Shown: one piece after another, positions 34,949-44,084 of the stretch
Position numbering within the stretch: position 1 is the stretch's first letter
Layout: each line of letters opens with the position of its first letter
Assembly (NCBI RefSeq): GCF_008710275.1
Contig: NZ_VYQE01000003.1
Location: 372,001 to 436,000 of the forward strand
Source: Histidinibacterium aquaticum
GTDB lineage: Bacteria; Pseudomonadota; Alphaproteobacteria; Rhodobacterales; Rhodobacteraceae
Reading direction: 5' to 3'
DNA: 64,000 nt
Made by a program: the position numbers and the translations under genes
Notes under the pieces: model-generated
What the model was told of the DNA's origin: nothing
What the model saw: the letters and a program-made list of their open reading frames with translations, nothing else
The model's database searches: none

Positions 34949-35591
34949 TTCCGTAAACCTCCTTCATGACAGCCTCAAAGGCCTCCACATGCTCGCGCAT
35001 GACTTTTCCGCACCTGGTCGCGTCGCCCGATTGCAGCGCCTCGATGATTGGGCGGTGGGCGGCGGGGATCGATTGGAATTCCATCGTGGAGGCCAAGAGG
35101 TTCTTGGCAGTGACGAAAGTCCGCGCCTCGATCATCAGCGAGTTCCAGGTCTCGATCAGGACGCCGTTTCCGGTGGCATCCATTATGATCCGGTGAAATT
35201 CCACATCATGGGCGGCCATTTCGCGGGGGTCTTCCGCCTTGGCCGCCGCCTCCATTTTCCCGACGACGGCGCTCAGCTCATCAATCCGGCCACTGATATT
35301 CGCTACGGCCAGTTGACCCGCCAGTTCCTCTAGCGCGGCCCTCACCGGGTAGATTTCGACGATCTCGCGCCGCTCCACTCGACGCACGCGGGCACCCTTG
35401 TAGGGCAGCACTTCCACGAATTTCATCGCCATCAGGTCCCGCAGAGCTTCGCGCACCGGGGACTGGCTGACGCCGAGTTCACGCGCGATCTGGCTTTCGA
35501 CCAGCCGGTCTCCCGGTTCATATTTCCCCGAGAGGATGTTATCGAGCAGCTCTTCCTTGATCTGCTCCGAAAGGATCATGCGGCTGACCAT
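34881..35591 (-). CDS. GntR-family regulator (FCD subgroup) of the catabolic cluster
   Basis: A 236-residue regulator with an N-terminal winged helix (LSEQIKEELLDNILSGKYEP, ARELGVSQSPVREALRDLMA) and a C-terminal FCD ligand domain with metal ligands expected in HDVEFHRIIMDA and the AHRPIIEAL / REHVEAF helices. FCD regulators usually sense organic acids. It lies in the middle of the operon it probably controls; the CGATTATCGAT palindromes at three promoters are its likely targets. Twelve bases separate it from the upstream His-subunit gene. Confidence 0.92.
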   Translation of the reverse strand: MVSRMILSEQIKEELLDNILSGKYEPGDRLVESQIARELGVSQSPVREALRDLMAMKFVEVLPYKGARVRRVERREIVEIYPVRAALEELAGQLAVANISGRIDELSAVVGKMEAAAKAEDPREMAAHDVEFHRIIMDATGNGVLIETWNSLMIEARTFVTAKNLLASTMEFQSIPAAHRPIIEALQSGDATRCGKVMREHVEAFEAVMKEVYGNDATNHRSFDASSQRDETIPGN

Positions 35592-35603
35592 ATAGCTAAT
35601 GCC

Positions 35604-37331
35604 TTATCTCAGGATTTGGACTTCGCCACTTGTGCCATTCACACGCACTCGGTCACCAGTCTTGATGCGGTCGGTCGCAACTGACGTGCCCACGACGGCA
35701 GGAATGCCGAACTCCCGCGCAATGACCGCGGAATGCGAAGAGGAGCCGCCCGCGTCGGTGACCAGACCGCGGATCTTGGTAAAGAGCACAACCCAGGCCG
35801 GGTTGGTCATACGGCACACGAGGATCTCGTCCTCCTGCAGGTCGTCGAACTGGTCGGTCGATGTCACCAGCCGGGCAGTCCCCTCGATCACACCGGAGCA
35901 GGCCGGAAGACCAGTAAAGGCGTCGGCCTCGGTCGGCGGCTCCCGGTAGAATTTCTCGGGGAAGCCCCAGTTAGCGGCATAGGGGAAGGCCAGGTGCTCT
36001 TCTGTCGCCGTGCCGATCCAGTCCGGCGGACGCATCGACTGCTGCTCTTCCATCTCGTCGCGGCGGTCCGAGGTCAGGTCGATGGCGTCGAAGGCCTCGG
36101 GATCGCCGACGAGATAGCGCATCTCCTGGTACCGGAGGAACAGGACATCCTCCGGGTCGTCCAGCACTCCGGCTTCGACGAACTTGCGGCCGATGGCGAT
36201 CAGGATGGTGCGGAGACGGGCGTTGGTGCCCTGGTCTATATAGAAGTGATGGTCCGGCGTGAGCGGGTTCAGCCCGATGGAGCGGTCGAGCAGGGTCTGC
36301 AAACGATCGCGGTCCGGACCTTCATCGAGCCCGTCCATCACCTGCGCCTTGGCCTCCTCGAGGTCTTTGCGCACCGCGTTGATCGTCTTCGGGTAATCGT
36401 AGTCCGATGCGAGGTAGCCGCGGACGGCTTCGATGATGGGACCGGGATTCTCGGCCCAGAGCGGCGAGATGAACTCGTGGCTCCACATGGATTTCTGGCC
36501 GAATTCCTTCTGGTAGGGCTCGAGCTGCTCGGCGATGAAGGCCCTGCCCGTCTCTGAGTTGCCCAGTTCGGCGAGGACCACCTTGGCCGTTTCGCCCTCG
36601 AAGGCACGGCTTAAATCTGTGGAGCCCTTCACCGTCTCCTTCATCTGCCAAAGCGCCTCGATCGAATCCCAATTGCGATCCTCCAGTGAGCTCTGGAGAC
36701 GGCCCGGGAGGTCTTCGGGCAGATCGGGGCGGAGCTCCTTAATCGCGGCGTTCAGCTCCATCGTTGCGCTGAACTGGGCGAAGTTGACGAGCCAGTGGAT
36801 CTTCCAGTGGCGGTCGTGCATGTCGAGGGCGTCCTCGAAGAGCACCGCGAGCTCCGCGATATCCGCGCCATCCATGTCGTAGTTGTCGAAATACTCGAAA
36901 TTCCGGGTGATCTCAGGCCGGTAGCGTTCGGTCCACCACCTCATGAAATTCTTGCCGTAGACCGGCAGGGTCTTCTCCAGGAAACCGCCGATCTTTTCCT
37001 TGTGCGCCCCGTCGAAGGGCACACGCGGCGCATAGCGCGACTGGAACTCTTCGGCGACGGGCCGGCAGTTCGGGTCGGCAGGAATGGCCGCCGTATAGAG
37101 ATAGCCGTTGACCTGCTTAGCGATCCAGTCGCTTGCGAACGGCGTGCCGAAGCGGCGGAACATGTGGTCGCAGGTCAGCCACCAGCCGCCGATGTCGAAG
37201 AACATGGGTGTCAGCGGGTTCGGGCAGTGCAGATCGTCAAAGATCCAGAACAGGTCCGCTTCGCCGTCCCGCCAGTCGATGGGAAAGTCGTCGTTCCCAA
37301 GGAATTGTCCGAGAACGTCCTGCGTCGTCAT
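35604..37331 (-). CDS. PEP-synthase-like phosphohistidine subunit (split phosphotransferase)
   Basis: A 575-residue protein whose C-terminus is the swivelling PEP-utiliser domain: GLVTDAGGSSSHSAVIAREF followed by GIPAVVG, with phospho-accepting His533. The preceding 490 residues are helical, carry a Trp-rich start (FWIFDDLHCPNPLTPMFFDI), and have no PEP-binding barrel; they should bind the acceptor. Rifampicin phosphotransferase and phenylphosphate synthase use the same ATP-grasp to His to acceptor relay. With the ATP-binding subunit at 33418-34233 it would phosphorylate an unknown hydroxyl compound, releasing AMP and phosphate from ATP. It is the first gene of the minus-strand operon. Confidence 0.88.
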   Translation of the reverse strand: MTTQDVLGQFLGNDDFPIDWRDGEADLFWIFDDLHCPNPLTPMFFDIGGWWLTCDHMFRRFGTPFASDWIAKQVNGYLYTAAIPADPNCRPVAEEFQSRYAPRVPFDGAHKEKIGGFLEKTLPVYGKNFMRWWTERYRPEITRNFEYFDNYDMDGADIAELAVLFEDALDMHDRHWKIHWLVNFAQFSATMELNAAIKELRPDLPEDLPGRLQSSLEDRNWDSIEALWQMKETVKGSTDLSRAFEGETAKVVLAELGNSETGRAFIAEQLEPYQKEFGQKSMWSHEFISPLWAENPGPIIEAVRGYLASDYDYPKTINAVRKDLEEAKAQVMDGLDEGPDRDRLQTLLDRSIGLNPLTPDHHFYIDQGTNARLRTILIAIGRKFVEAGVLDDPEDVLFLRYQEMRYLVGDPEAFDAIDLTSDRRDEMEEQQSMRPPDWIGTATEEHLAFPYAANWGFPEKFYREPPTEADAFTGLPACSGVIEGTARLVTSTDQFDDLQEDEILVCRMTNPAWVVLFTKIRGLVTDAGGSSSHSAVIAREFGIPAVVGTSVATDRIKTGDRVRVNGTSGEVQILR

Positions 37332-37400
37332 GGTCTGCTCCTCCCTTTCGCCCCGCTTGAGGCGCCTCCTGGGCTGACCCTCGCAACCGCCGGATCACAT

Positions 37401-37423
37401 GTCAACGATTATCGATTATTGAC
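37401..37423. promoter_or_regulatory. Cluster operator 2, divergent promoter region
   Basis: GTCAA (37401-37405) and TTGAC (37419-37423) bracket a core containing CGATTATCGAT (37406-37416). The site sits in the 313-bp divergent gap between the phosphohistidine-subunit gene (start 37331) and the dehydrogenase gene (start 37645). Nothing else is recognised in this gap. It is the best-formed of the three sites. Confidence 0.68.
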
Positions 37424-37644
37424 GATGTAGAAATTTTGGCCCTAGGCTGTGGGGAAGGGAGGTCCGGTCTCATGTGCAATAACGACAGGCAAAGTGCGGC
37501 CGGATTCCCTTGTTTTCCAAGCGAACCCGCACCCGTCAACGACTACGCGTTCTTGCCGGACCGGTTTTGGAGCCAGCTCTGGAGCGCACTTGCTTCCCGG
37601 CGGCGCGGGCCCGACGGGGATGCCCAGCACAAGGATCGAGACTC

Positions 37645-38586
37645 ATGAAAATTGCCGTCATCGGCATCGGCGCAATCGGCCGCGCCTGGACCATATCCTT
37701 CATGCGCGCGGGTCACGATGTCCGCATCTGGAACCAGTCCCCAGGCCGCATAGAAGAGGCCCGCGACCTGATCACCAAAATTCTGCCGGACCTCGAGGCT
37801 GCGGACCTCCTCAATGGCCGCACACCTGACCAGGTAATGCAGAACTTCCATCCCTGCGAGACGCTGGAAGAGGCCGTGGACGGCGTCGACTACGTCCAGG
37901 AGAATACTGCCGAAAACGTAGAGGTGAAGAAGGAGATCTTCGCCCGGATCGAAGCCGCCGCCCCCGAAGACGCGATCATTGCCAGTTCCACCTCCGGCAT
38001 CGTTCCTTCCGCCTTTACCGGCGAGTTGAAGCGCCCCGAGCGTTGTCTCGTTGCCCATCCGCTCAACCCGCCCTACCTCGTGCCGGCGGTGGATCTCGTG
38101 CCCTCGCCGAAAACCTCCAAGGAAGTGATGCAGCGAACGGCCGGGATCATGAAAGAATGCGGCCAGGTCCCGATCCTGATGGAAAAGGAAGACCCCGGCT
38201 TCATCACCATCCGCCTGCAGGGCATGATGTACCACGAATGCTGGCGCCTAGTGAACGAGGGGCTCGCCGACCCTGAGTCGATCGACGTCGCCGTACGTGA
38301 GGGGCTGGGTCTACGCTGGTCCTTCATCGGCCCCTTCGAGACCGCAGACCTAAACGCGCCTGGGGGTATCCGAGACTTCGTGGGCCGGTTCGGCGACGAC
38401 CTGAACGCGATCCACCCACGGGTGACGGACCCGGTCCGCTGGGAAGGCAAGCTGCTCGACCAGGTCGAGGAGGCCCGGCGCGAGAAGCTGCCCATGGACA
38501 GCCACAAGGACCGCCAGCTCTGGCGCGACCGTCGGCTCATCGCGCTGGCCGCCCACAAGGCAGAGCGCACCCGGAACGAGGGCTGA
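37645..38586 (+). CDS. 3-hydroxyacyl-CoA dehydrogenase-family (L-gulonate 3-dehydrogenase-like) protein
   Basis: A 313-residue NAD-dependent dehydrogenase: Rossmann motif VIGIGAIGRAW (about 5-15), SSTSGIVPSAF, then AHPLNPPYLVPAVDL with the catalytic-type His, and a helical dimerisation domain. The HPLNPPYLVP form is typical of lambda-crystallin/L-gulonate dehydrogenases, which act on hydroxyacids rather than CoA esters. It is the first gene of the plus-strand unit facing the operator-containing divergent region; the SDR gene follows after 3 bp. ATG 37645 is preferred over an in-frame upstream codon at 37510 because it directly starts the Rossmann strand. Confidence 0.9.
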   Translation: MKIAVIGIGAIGRAWTISFMRAGHDVRIWNQSPGRIEEARDLITKILPDLEAADLLNGRTPDQVMQNFHPCETLEEAVDGVDYVQENTAENVEVKKEIFARIEAAAPEDAIIASSTSGIVPSAFTGELKRPERCLVAHPLNPPYLVPAVDLVPSPKTSKEVMQRTAGIMKECGQVPILMEKEDPGFITIRLQGMMYHECWRLVNEGLADPESIDVAVREGLGLRWSFIGPFETADLNAPGGIRDFVGRFGDDLNAIHPRVTDPVRWEGKLLDQVEEARREKLPMDSHKDRQLWRDRRLIALAAHKAERTRNEG

Positions 38587-38589
38587 CCC

Positions 38590-39345
38590 GTGCGCCTCGC
38601 CGGCAAGCGGGCTGTCGTGACCGGCGGATCGGAGGGGATCGGTCTGGCCATTGCCCGGTCCTATCTGCGCGAAGGCGCCGAGGTGACCATCGTCGGCCGC
38701 AGCGTGGACAAGCTCGGCAAGGCGCTCGAGACGCTGGGCGGCGGCCAGTCCGTGGCCGCCGATCTCGCCACCGATGCGGGCGTCGCGATGGTCGTGGAAA
38801 CCGTCACCCAGGGCCCGCCCCTCGACATCCTCGTCAATAACGCGGGCCGCGCGATACTCGCGCCTTTCGAAGAGGTGGCGCGGGACGACTTCGAGGCGCT
38901 CATGGCGCTAAATGTCACCGCGCCCTATTTCCTGACGCAGCATCTTCTGCGGCACATGGTTCTGCCGGGCGGCTGCGTCCTCAACATCTCGTCCTATTTC
39001 GCGGACAAGATGATACCCGGGCGCCCGTCGAGCGCCTACTCGGTCTCCAAGGGGGCGATGGACGCGCTGACCAAGACCCTCGCCTTCGAACTCGGCCCGC
39101 GCGGCCTGCGGGTCAACGCCATTGCGCCCGGCACGACCGACACCGAGATGCGGCGCCGGACTGTCGACACTTTGCCCGAGACCAAGCGAGAGGCGCTCGA
39201 CGCTTATGTCCGCACCAGTTACCCCCTCGGGCGGATCGGCCAGCCGGAGGATATCGCAGGCTTGGCGGTGTACCTCGCAAGCGACGAGGCCGTCTGGACC
39301 AGCGGCGCAATCATTCCGGTCGATGGAGGGTACACCTGCGGTTGA
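38590..39345 (+). CDS. Short-chain dehydrogenase/reductase
   Basis: A 251-residue classical SDR: cofactor motif TGGSEGIG (11-18), NNAG (83-86), catalytic Ser in LNISSYF, Tyr150 and Lys154 in YSVSK, and PGTTDTEM. GRS after the second strand suggests NADP or mixed specificity. The start is GTG 38590. It is coupled to the preceding dehydrogenase gene. Oxidation of a ring or chain hydroxyl of the cluster's substrate is the likely role; the substrate is unknown. Confidence 0.92.
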   Translation: MRLAGKRAVVTGGSEGIGLAIARSYLREGAEVTIVGRSVDKLGKALETLGGGQSVAADLATDAGVAMVVETVTQGPPLDILVNNAGRAILAPFEEVARDDFEALMALNVTAPYFLTQHLLRHMVLPGGCVLNISSYFADKMIPGRPSSAYSVSKGAMDALTKTLAFELGPRGLRVNAIAPGTTDTEMRRRTVDTLPETKREALDAYVRTSYPLGRIGQPEDIAGLAVYLASDEAVWTSGAIIPVDGGYTCG

Positions 39346-39400
39346 GGCGGGGACGCGCTATCGAAAGAGCGTAGGACGGCCCATCGAATTGCCGTCCTGC

Positions 39401-42139
39401 CTACCGGTCGCGCGTCTGCACCGCCCGCCAGACCCGCTCGGGCGTCAGCGGCAGGTCGTCGATCACGACGCCAGTTGCCTGCGCAACCGCTGCCGCCAGC
39501 GCAGGGGCGGTGCAGAGGATCGCGCCCTCGCTCACGCCCTTGGCCCCGTAGGGTCCCGGTCCGTCGCCATTCTCGACGATGCCGGTCACCAGGGATAAAG
39601 GCATGTCCTTCGTGGTCGGGATACGGTAGTCGAGGGCGCCGAGGTTCCGGATCTCACCGTTCTCGCCCAGCACCAGGTGCTCCATCATCGAGTGGCCGAG
39701 ACCCATGATGGCGGCACCCTCGTCCTGCATTTCGACCTGGAGCGGGTTCAGCGCCTTGCCCACGTCACCCACGGTTACGTGCCGATGGATCAGGATTTCC
39801 CCGGTCCCCTCGTCGACCGAGACCTCGAAGGCGGTGCAGTTGAACTCGAAGAAAGCGGGGGTGCCGCCGAGAGGGTGGTCCTTGAGCGAATGGCGACGCA
39901 TCCGTCCCGTGCCGACTAGCTCTCCGCCCCAGGAGCGCAGTTCGGCGCAGACGAAGTCCATGATCGGGACCGGAGCCTCGGGCAGATGGATGATGCCGTT
40001 GGTGACGCTGATCTGCTCCAGCTCAAGTCCGCTGAGTTCCGCCGCCATTTCGGCTAGTTGGCGGTGCAGGTCTTCGCAGGCCTTGCTGATCGCGTTGCCC
40101 ATGAAGACGGTTGATCGGCTGGCCGATGTCTGCAGGTCAAAGGGCACGGCCGAGGTGTCTCCCGAGACGACGGTGACCCTGTCCATCGGCGCGCCGAAGG
40201 CATCGGCGGCGAGCTGGGCGAAGATCGTTCGCGCCCCCTGCCCCATGTCCGAGGTTCCAGCGTATACGACAACACTGCCGTCGGCGAGCAGCCGCACCGT
40301 CGCGTTCGACAGCCCGGTCGTCGCCCCAGCCTTAATCGCCACCGCGATCCCGCGCCCATGGCCTTCTGGCAGGGGCGTCTGCCAGCCTAGGAGGTCGGCA
40401 GCCTTCTGCAAGGATTGCTCCCAATGGCCGTCGGCGCCGAAGTCGCCAGGTACCACCTCGTCACCCTTCCGCGCGAGGTTGCGCATCCGGATCGCGAGAC
40501 CGTCGATTCCGAGCGCTCGCGCCGCCTTGTCCATCTGCCCCTCATAGGCCCAGGACATCTGCGGCGTACCGAAGCCGCGGAAGGCGGTGGCAGGCGTGGT
40601 GTGGGACAGGATCGCCCGCGCCCGGATGCGGGCGTTCGGCGTCCGATAGGGCCCGGCGCCGAGGTAGCTGCCCTTGGCCATGACCCGTTCGGAGATGTCG
40701 CCATAGGCGCCGACAAGATAGTCTGCCTCGGCGTCCTGAAAGACGAGGTCGCCGTCCTTGGTAAACCCGGTCCGCATCTTCATCCGCGTCGCGGTCCGGC
40801 GGACGTTTTGGAAAGTCTCCTCCAGCGTTAGCACGAGACGGCAGGGTCGTCCGATCCGCCGCGAGATCAACGCGACGAGGGGCTCGAACTTCGGGTTCTG
40901 CTTGCCGCCGAAGCCGCCGCCCGGATCGGGCGCGAGCACCTGGACAGAGGTCAGCGGGAGTTCGAAGAGGTCCGCCATCATCCGTTGCAACAGGTAGGGA
41001 TGCTGCACCGGGCTCCAGACCGTCATCCGGTCTGAACGGGCATCGACGATGAAACCGTGCGGCTCGATCGCGAAGTGCGTCACCATGGGGAAACCGTAAA
41101 TGCCTTCGACGACCACATCAGCGCCGGGCGCGTCGAGATCGCCCCACTCGGTGACTCGCTCGTTGAGGATGTTTGTGCCCGAGCGCGGATCGTTCGGCCG
41201 TAGCTCGGGCGGCTGGACGAGCGGCGCCTCCGGGGCCGTGGCGGCCTCGATATCGGTAACCGCGGGCAGGGCCGTGTAGCTGACCTCGACCAGCAGCGCC
41301 GCCTCCTCGGCCGCCTCCTTGGTCTCGGCCGCGATCACGGCGACGGGTTCGCCGTGATGCCGGGTCTCGGCTGCAGCAAGGACCGGCCGGTCCTTGTACA
41401 CCGGCCCGAAATGCATGAGCGGCTGCGGAAGGTCCACCGCGGTGACGATGTCGAGGACTCCCGGCACCTTCCACGCTGCGGAGGCATCGATCCCGTCGAT
41501 CCGTGCATGGGCGACGGGGAGCGTCACCAGCTTCAGATGGGCGACGTTGTCGATGGTCAGGTCGGCGAGAAACTTCTGCGAACCGTCGGCCCGTGCCCGC
41601 CCGCCGGACCGTTCCACGTCCGTCCCCACGACCGGCCCGGTCGGTGCCTCTGCGCGCGCCTGCCGGGCGCTGACCCGGGCCATGGCCTCGAACATGCGGT
41701 TGTAGCCTCCGCAGCGGCACAGGTTCCCCGACAGCCCTTCGCGCACGGCTACGGCGTCATCGGCTTTCTCATCCCGCAGAATGGCCCTCGCGGCCATGAC
41801 CATGCCGGGGATGCAGAACCCGCACTGGACGGATCCCGTCTGCAGAAAGGCATCCCGCACCGAGCCGAGATCCTCGTCCTCTGCCTCCGCGGTCGTCACC
41901 GCCTTGCCGTCCGCCTCGACCGCGAGACAGAGGCAGGAGTTCACGAGCTGGCCATCCATCTCTACCGTGCAGGCGCCGCATTCACCGACGGCACAGCACT
42001 CCTTCGACCCGGTGAGACCCACCTTGTCGCGGAGGCAATCGAGAAGGGACAGGTTCGGCGGCACGGCGATGCGATGCTCTGTGCCGTTGACCATCAGATC
42101 GATCGCGATCTCTCCTGACATCTCCGTCGTCTCCTTCAT
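39401..42139 (-). CDS. Molybdenum hydroxylase, fused 2Fe-2S and molybdopterin subunits
   Basis: A 912-residue fusion. Residues 1-155 are the two-cluster ferredoxin subunit: plant-type ligands C49, C54, C57, C69 and second-cluster ligands C106, C109, C141, C143. From about 170 on is the CoxL/XdhB-type Moco subunit: hammerhead, GGGFGGK, AFRGFGTPQ, QTSASRSTVFMGN, and GAKGVSEGA with the expected catalytic Glu. It hydroxylates an N-heterocycle or oxidises an aldehyde with water as oxygen donor. The FAD subunit is encoded immediately upstream with a four-base overlap. It is convergent with the SDR gene. Confidence 0.92.
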   Translation of the reverse strand: MKETTEMSGEIAIDLMVNGTEHRIAVPPNLSLLDCLRDKVGLTGSKECCAVGECGACTVEMDGQLVNSCLCLAVEADGKAVTTAEAEDEDLGSVRDAFLQTGSVQCGFCIPGMVMAARAILRDEKADDAVAVREGLSGNLCRCGGYNRMFEAMARVSARQARAEAPTGPVVGTDVERSGGRARADGSQKFLADLTIDNVAHLKLVTLPVAHARIDGIDASAAWKVPGVLDIVTAVDLPQPLMHFGPVYKDRPVLAAAETRHHGEPVAVIAAETKEAAEEAALLVEVSYTALPAVTDIEAATAPEAPLVQPPELRPNDPRSGTNILNERVTEWGDLDAPGADVVVEGIYGFPMVTHFAIEPHGFIVDARSDRMTVWSPVQHPYLLQRMMADLFELPLTSVQVLAPDPGGGFGGKQNPKFEPLVALISRRIGRPCRLVLTLEETFQNVRRTATRMKMRTGFTKDGDLVFQDAEADYLVGAYGDISERVMAKGSYLGAGPYRTPNARIRARAILSHTTPATAFRGFGTPQMSWAYEGQMDKAARALGIDGLAIRMRNLARKGDEVVPGDFGADGHWEQSLQKAADLLGWQTPLPEGHGRGIAVAIKAGATTGLSNATVRLLADGSVVVYAGTSDMGQGARTIFAQLAADAFGAPMDRVTVVSGDTSAVPFDLQTSASRSTVFMGNAISKACEDLHRQLAEMAAELSGLELEQISVTNGIIHLPEAPVPIMDFVCAELRSWGGELVGTGRMRRHSLKDHPLGGTPAFFEFNCTAFEVSVDEGTGEILIHRHVTVGDVGKALNPLQVEMQDEGAAIMGLGHSMMEHLVLGENGEIRNLGALDYRIPTTKDMPLSLVTGIVENGDGPGPYGAKGVSEGAILCTAPALAAAVAQATGVVIDDLPLTPERVWRAVQTRDR

Positions 42140-42945
42140 AGTGCCGATCGTGCCCGCGCCAGCGCCCGCTCGGCGATGACGTTCAGCATGGCGCGGCGGT
42201 AATCGGCCCCCGCCCGGACGTCCGTGATCGGCGTCGCCACGTCAAAGAGCGTCTCTGGATCGCCGCCTCCTTCGACCAGAAGCGGCCTGGGCGCCACCGC
42301 ACCGAGGGCGTAGCGCACCGTCCCGTCCGCCTGCAGCAGGCAGCCGAGGTTCACGGTGGCGAGGTCGACACCACGCCGTCGGGTGATCCGTTCGAAGGTC
42401 GACGCCGTCTTCTGCCGCGGCAGGGGCAGGCGCACTGCCGTGACGACCTCGCCCTCCCCCAAGTCGGTGTCCCGGTTGCCGCGCACGAAGTCCTCCACGC
42501 TAGACAAGCGAGTGCCGGAGGTCCCAGCAATCTCCACCGAGGCTCCGTAAAGCGCGAGTAGCGGCACCGTGTCAGCGGCCGGCGAAGCATTGCAGATGTT
42601 CCCGGCAAGCGTCGCACGGTTCCGGATCTGGATCGAGCCGACGACGTTGGCCGCCTCTACGAGGGCGGCAAAAAGCGCTTGTATACGGCGATCGCGGACG
42701 ATCTCGGTCATCGTGGTCCCGGCAGGCACGACGAGACTGCCATCCTCTTCCCGGATCTCTGCCCGAAAGCCCTCGACGCGCTTAAGGTCGATCACCAGAC
42801 GCGGTCTGGCGACATGGTGTCGAAGCGCCACCACGAGATCCGTCCCACCGGCCAGCATCAGTGCCTCGGGACCCGCCTCAAGAAGCAGGGCGATCACATC
42901 GTCGAATTTCTCCGGGCGAGCGTAGTCAAAGCCGAGCATGACCAC
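42136..42945 (-). CDS. FAD-binding subunit of the molybdenum hydroxylase
   Basis: A 269-residue CoxM/XdhC-like subunit: AGGTDLVVALR and RNRATLAGNICNASPAADT are the two FAD-binding loops, followed by the C-terminal CO_deh_flav_C-like part (TFERITRRRGVDLATVNLG). It passes electrons from the 2Fe-2S clusters to the acceptor. It is the first gene of a two-gene operon with the fused S-L subunit; cluster operator 3 lies about 110 bp upstream. Confidence 0.92.
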   Translation of the reverse strand: MVMLGFDYARPEKFDDVIALLLEAGPEALMLAGGTDLVVALRHHVARPRLVIDLKRVEGFRAEIREEDGSLVVPAGTTMTEIVRDRRIQALFAALVEAANVVGSIQIRNRATLAGNICNASPAADTVPLLALYGASVEIAGTSGTRLSSVEDFVRGNRDTDLGEGEVVTAVRLPLPRQKTASTFERITRRRGVDLATVNLGCLLQADGTVRYALGAVAPRPLLVEGGGDPETLFDVATPITDVRAGADYRRAMLNVIAERALARARSAL

Positions 42946-43052
42946 CTGGCGCGATCTTCTTGGGTCTCGAAGCGGGGCAGCAGAATTGGCCGGTCAAAGT
43001 GTCGTCCTCCCGGGCGAACCATAACGACGGCAAAACCTTGGAGCAAGGGAAT

Positions 43053-43068
43053 ATCGATTATCGATCAT
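43053..43068. promoter_or_regulatory. Cluster operator 3, upstream of the molybdenum hydroxylase operon
   Basis: TATCGATTATCGATCAT contains the shared core CGATTATCGAT (43055-43065). It lies in the 151-bp gap between the FAD-subunit gene and the 3' end of the LysR gene, so it can only serve the hydroxylase operon. Confidence 0.6.
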
Positions 43069-43096
43069 TTGCCTCAGCGCTGGCGTGAAGAAGCTT

Positions 43097-44008
43097 TCAA
43101 GGCCGGATGAACAGTTCTCGCTCGGCGCGCGCCGCCCGGTCCAGGAACTCCACCACCGCCTGGACCCGGCGGGCCGAGCTGAGGTTCTCATGCCAGACTG
43201 TCCAGTAGCCACGGGTCACCCGGACCTGTGGCAGGATGTGAACGAGGCCCGACTGCTCCGCTGCCATGAAGTCGTGCAGAATTCCGATGCCGACGCCCGA
43301 GCGAACCGCTTCCACCTGCCCCACCGCCGTGGCCACCTCGACGACGGAGCGCCAGCCCTTCAACACATCTACTGTATAGTTGAGGTCAGGCGTGTAGACG
43401 AGGTCCTCCACGTAACCGACCAGGTCATGATCCCGCAGGTCGGCAACCGTGTCTGGTTGCCCCCGGGTCTCCAAATACCGGGGCGCGGCATAGAGACCGA
43501 GTGTGTAATCCGTCAGCTTTCTCACCCTCAGCCGGCCCTTGTCCGGTCGTCCGACCATGATGGCGATGTCCGCCTCCCGTTCGGAGAGCGAGAAACTACG
43601 CGGAACCGGAACGAGCTGAAGTCGCAGCCCCGGGCAGGCCTGCATGAGCGAGCCCAGCCGCGGAGCGAGAAAGGCACCACCAAAGCCGTCGGGCGCGCCG
43701 ATCCGGACCGTGCCGCCGACACCTTCTCGCCCCCGGATCTCTTCGAGTGTGCCGAGAAATTCCGCCTCGACCCGTTCCGCCATTGAGAAGAAGAGACGCC
43801 CCTGCTCGGTGAGCTGAGAACCGCGCGTGGTCCGGTCGAAGAGCCTTGTCGCCAAGGCGGCCTCGAGCGCCGCAACCCGGCGACTGAGCTTGGCTTGGCT
43901 GATGCCGAGCCGGCGCGCGGCTCCAAGCATCTGACCCTCGCGGGCGACCGCGAGAAAGTGGCGCGTGTCGTCCCAGTCCATCGCCGTCTCGTTTGATCGT
44001 TTTTGCAT
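43097..44008 (-). CDS. LysR-type regulator next to mmsA
   Basis: A 303-residue LysR protein: HTH in MDWDDTRHFLAVAREGQMLG and RRLGISQAKLSRRVAALEAA, then a two-lobe effector domain (GGTVRIGAPDGFGGAFLAPR). The start at ATG 44008 has a purine-rich GAGAGGTGA upstream; ATG 43981 is the alternative. It is divergent from mmsA across 76 bp, so mmsA is its likely target, and it belongs to the group whose members read IGAPDGFG. Confidence 0.9.
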   Translation of the reverse strand: MQKRSNETAMDWDDTRHFLAVAREGQMLGAARRLGISQAKLSRRVAALEAALATRLFDRTTRGSQLTEQGRLFFSMAERVEAEFLGTLEEIRGREGVGGTVRIGAPDGFGGAFLAPRLGSLMQACPGLRLQLVPVPRSFSLSEREADIAIMVGRPDKGRLRVRKLTDYTLGLYAAPRYLETRGQPDTVADLRDHDLVGYVEDLVYTPDLNYTVDVLKGWRSVVEVATAVGQVEAVRSGVGIGILHDFMAAEQSGLVHILPQVRVTRGYWTVWHENLSSARRVQAVVEFLDRAARAERELFIRP

Positions 44009-44084
44009 ACCGGATCACCTCTCGAGGCCATTTATATGCACTTTTGCTCAGCCTAGGTAAGCCGTGACCCTATTGGAGAGCGCC

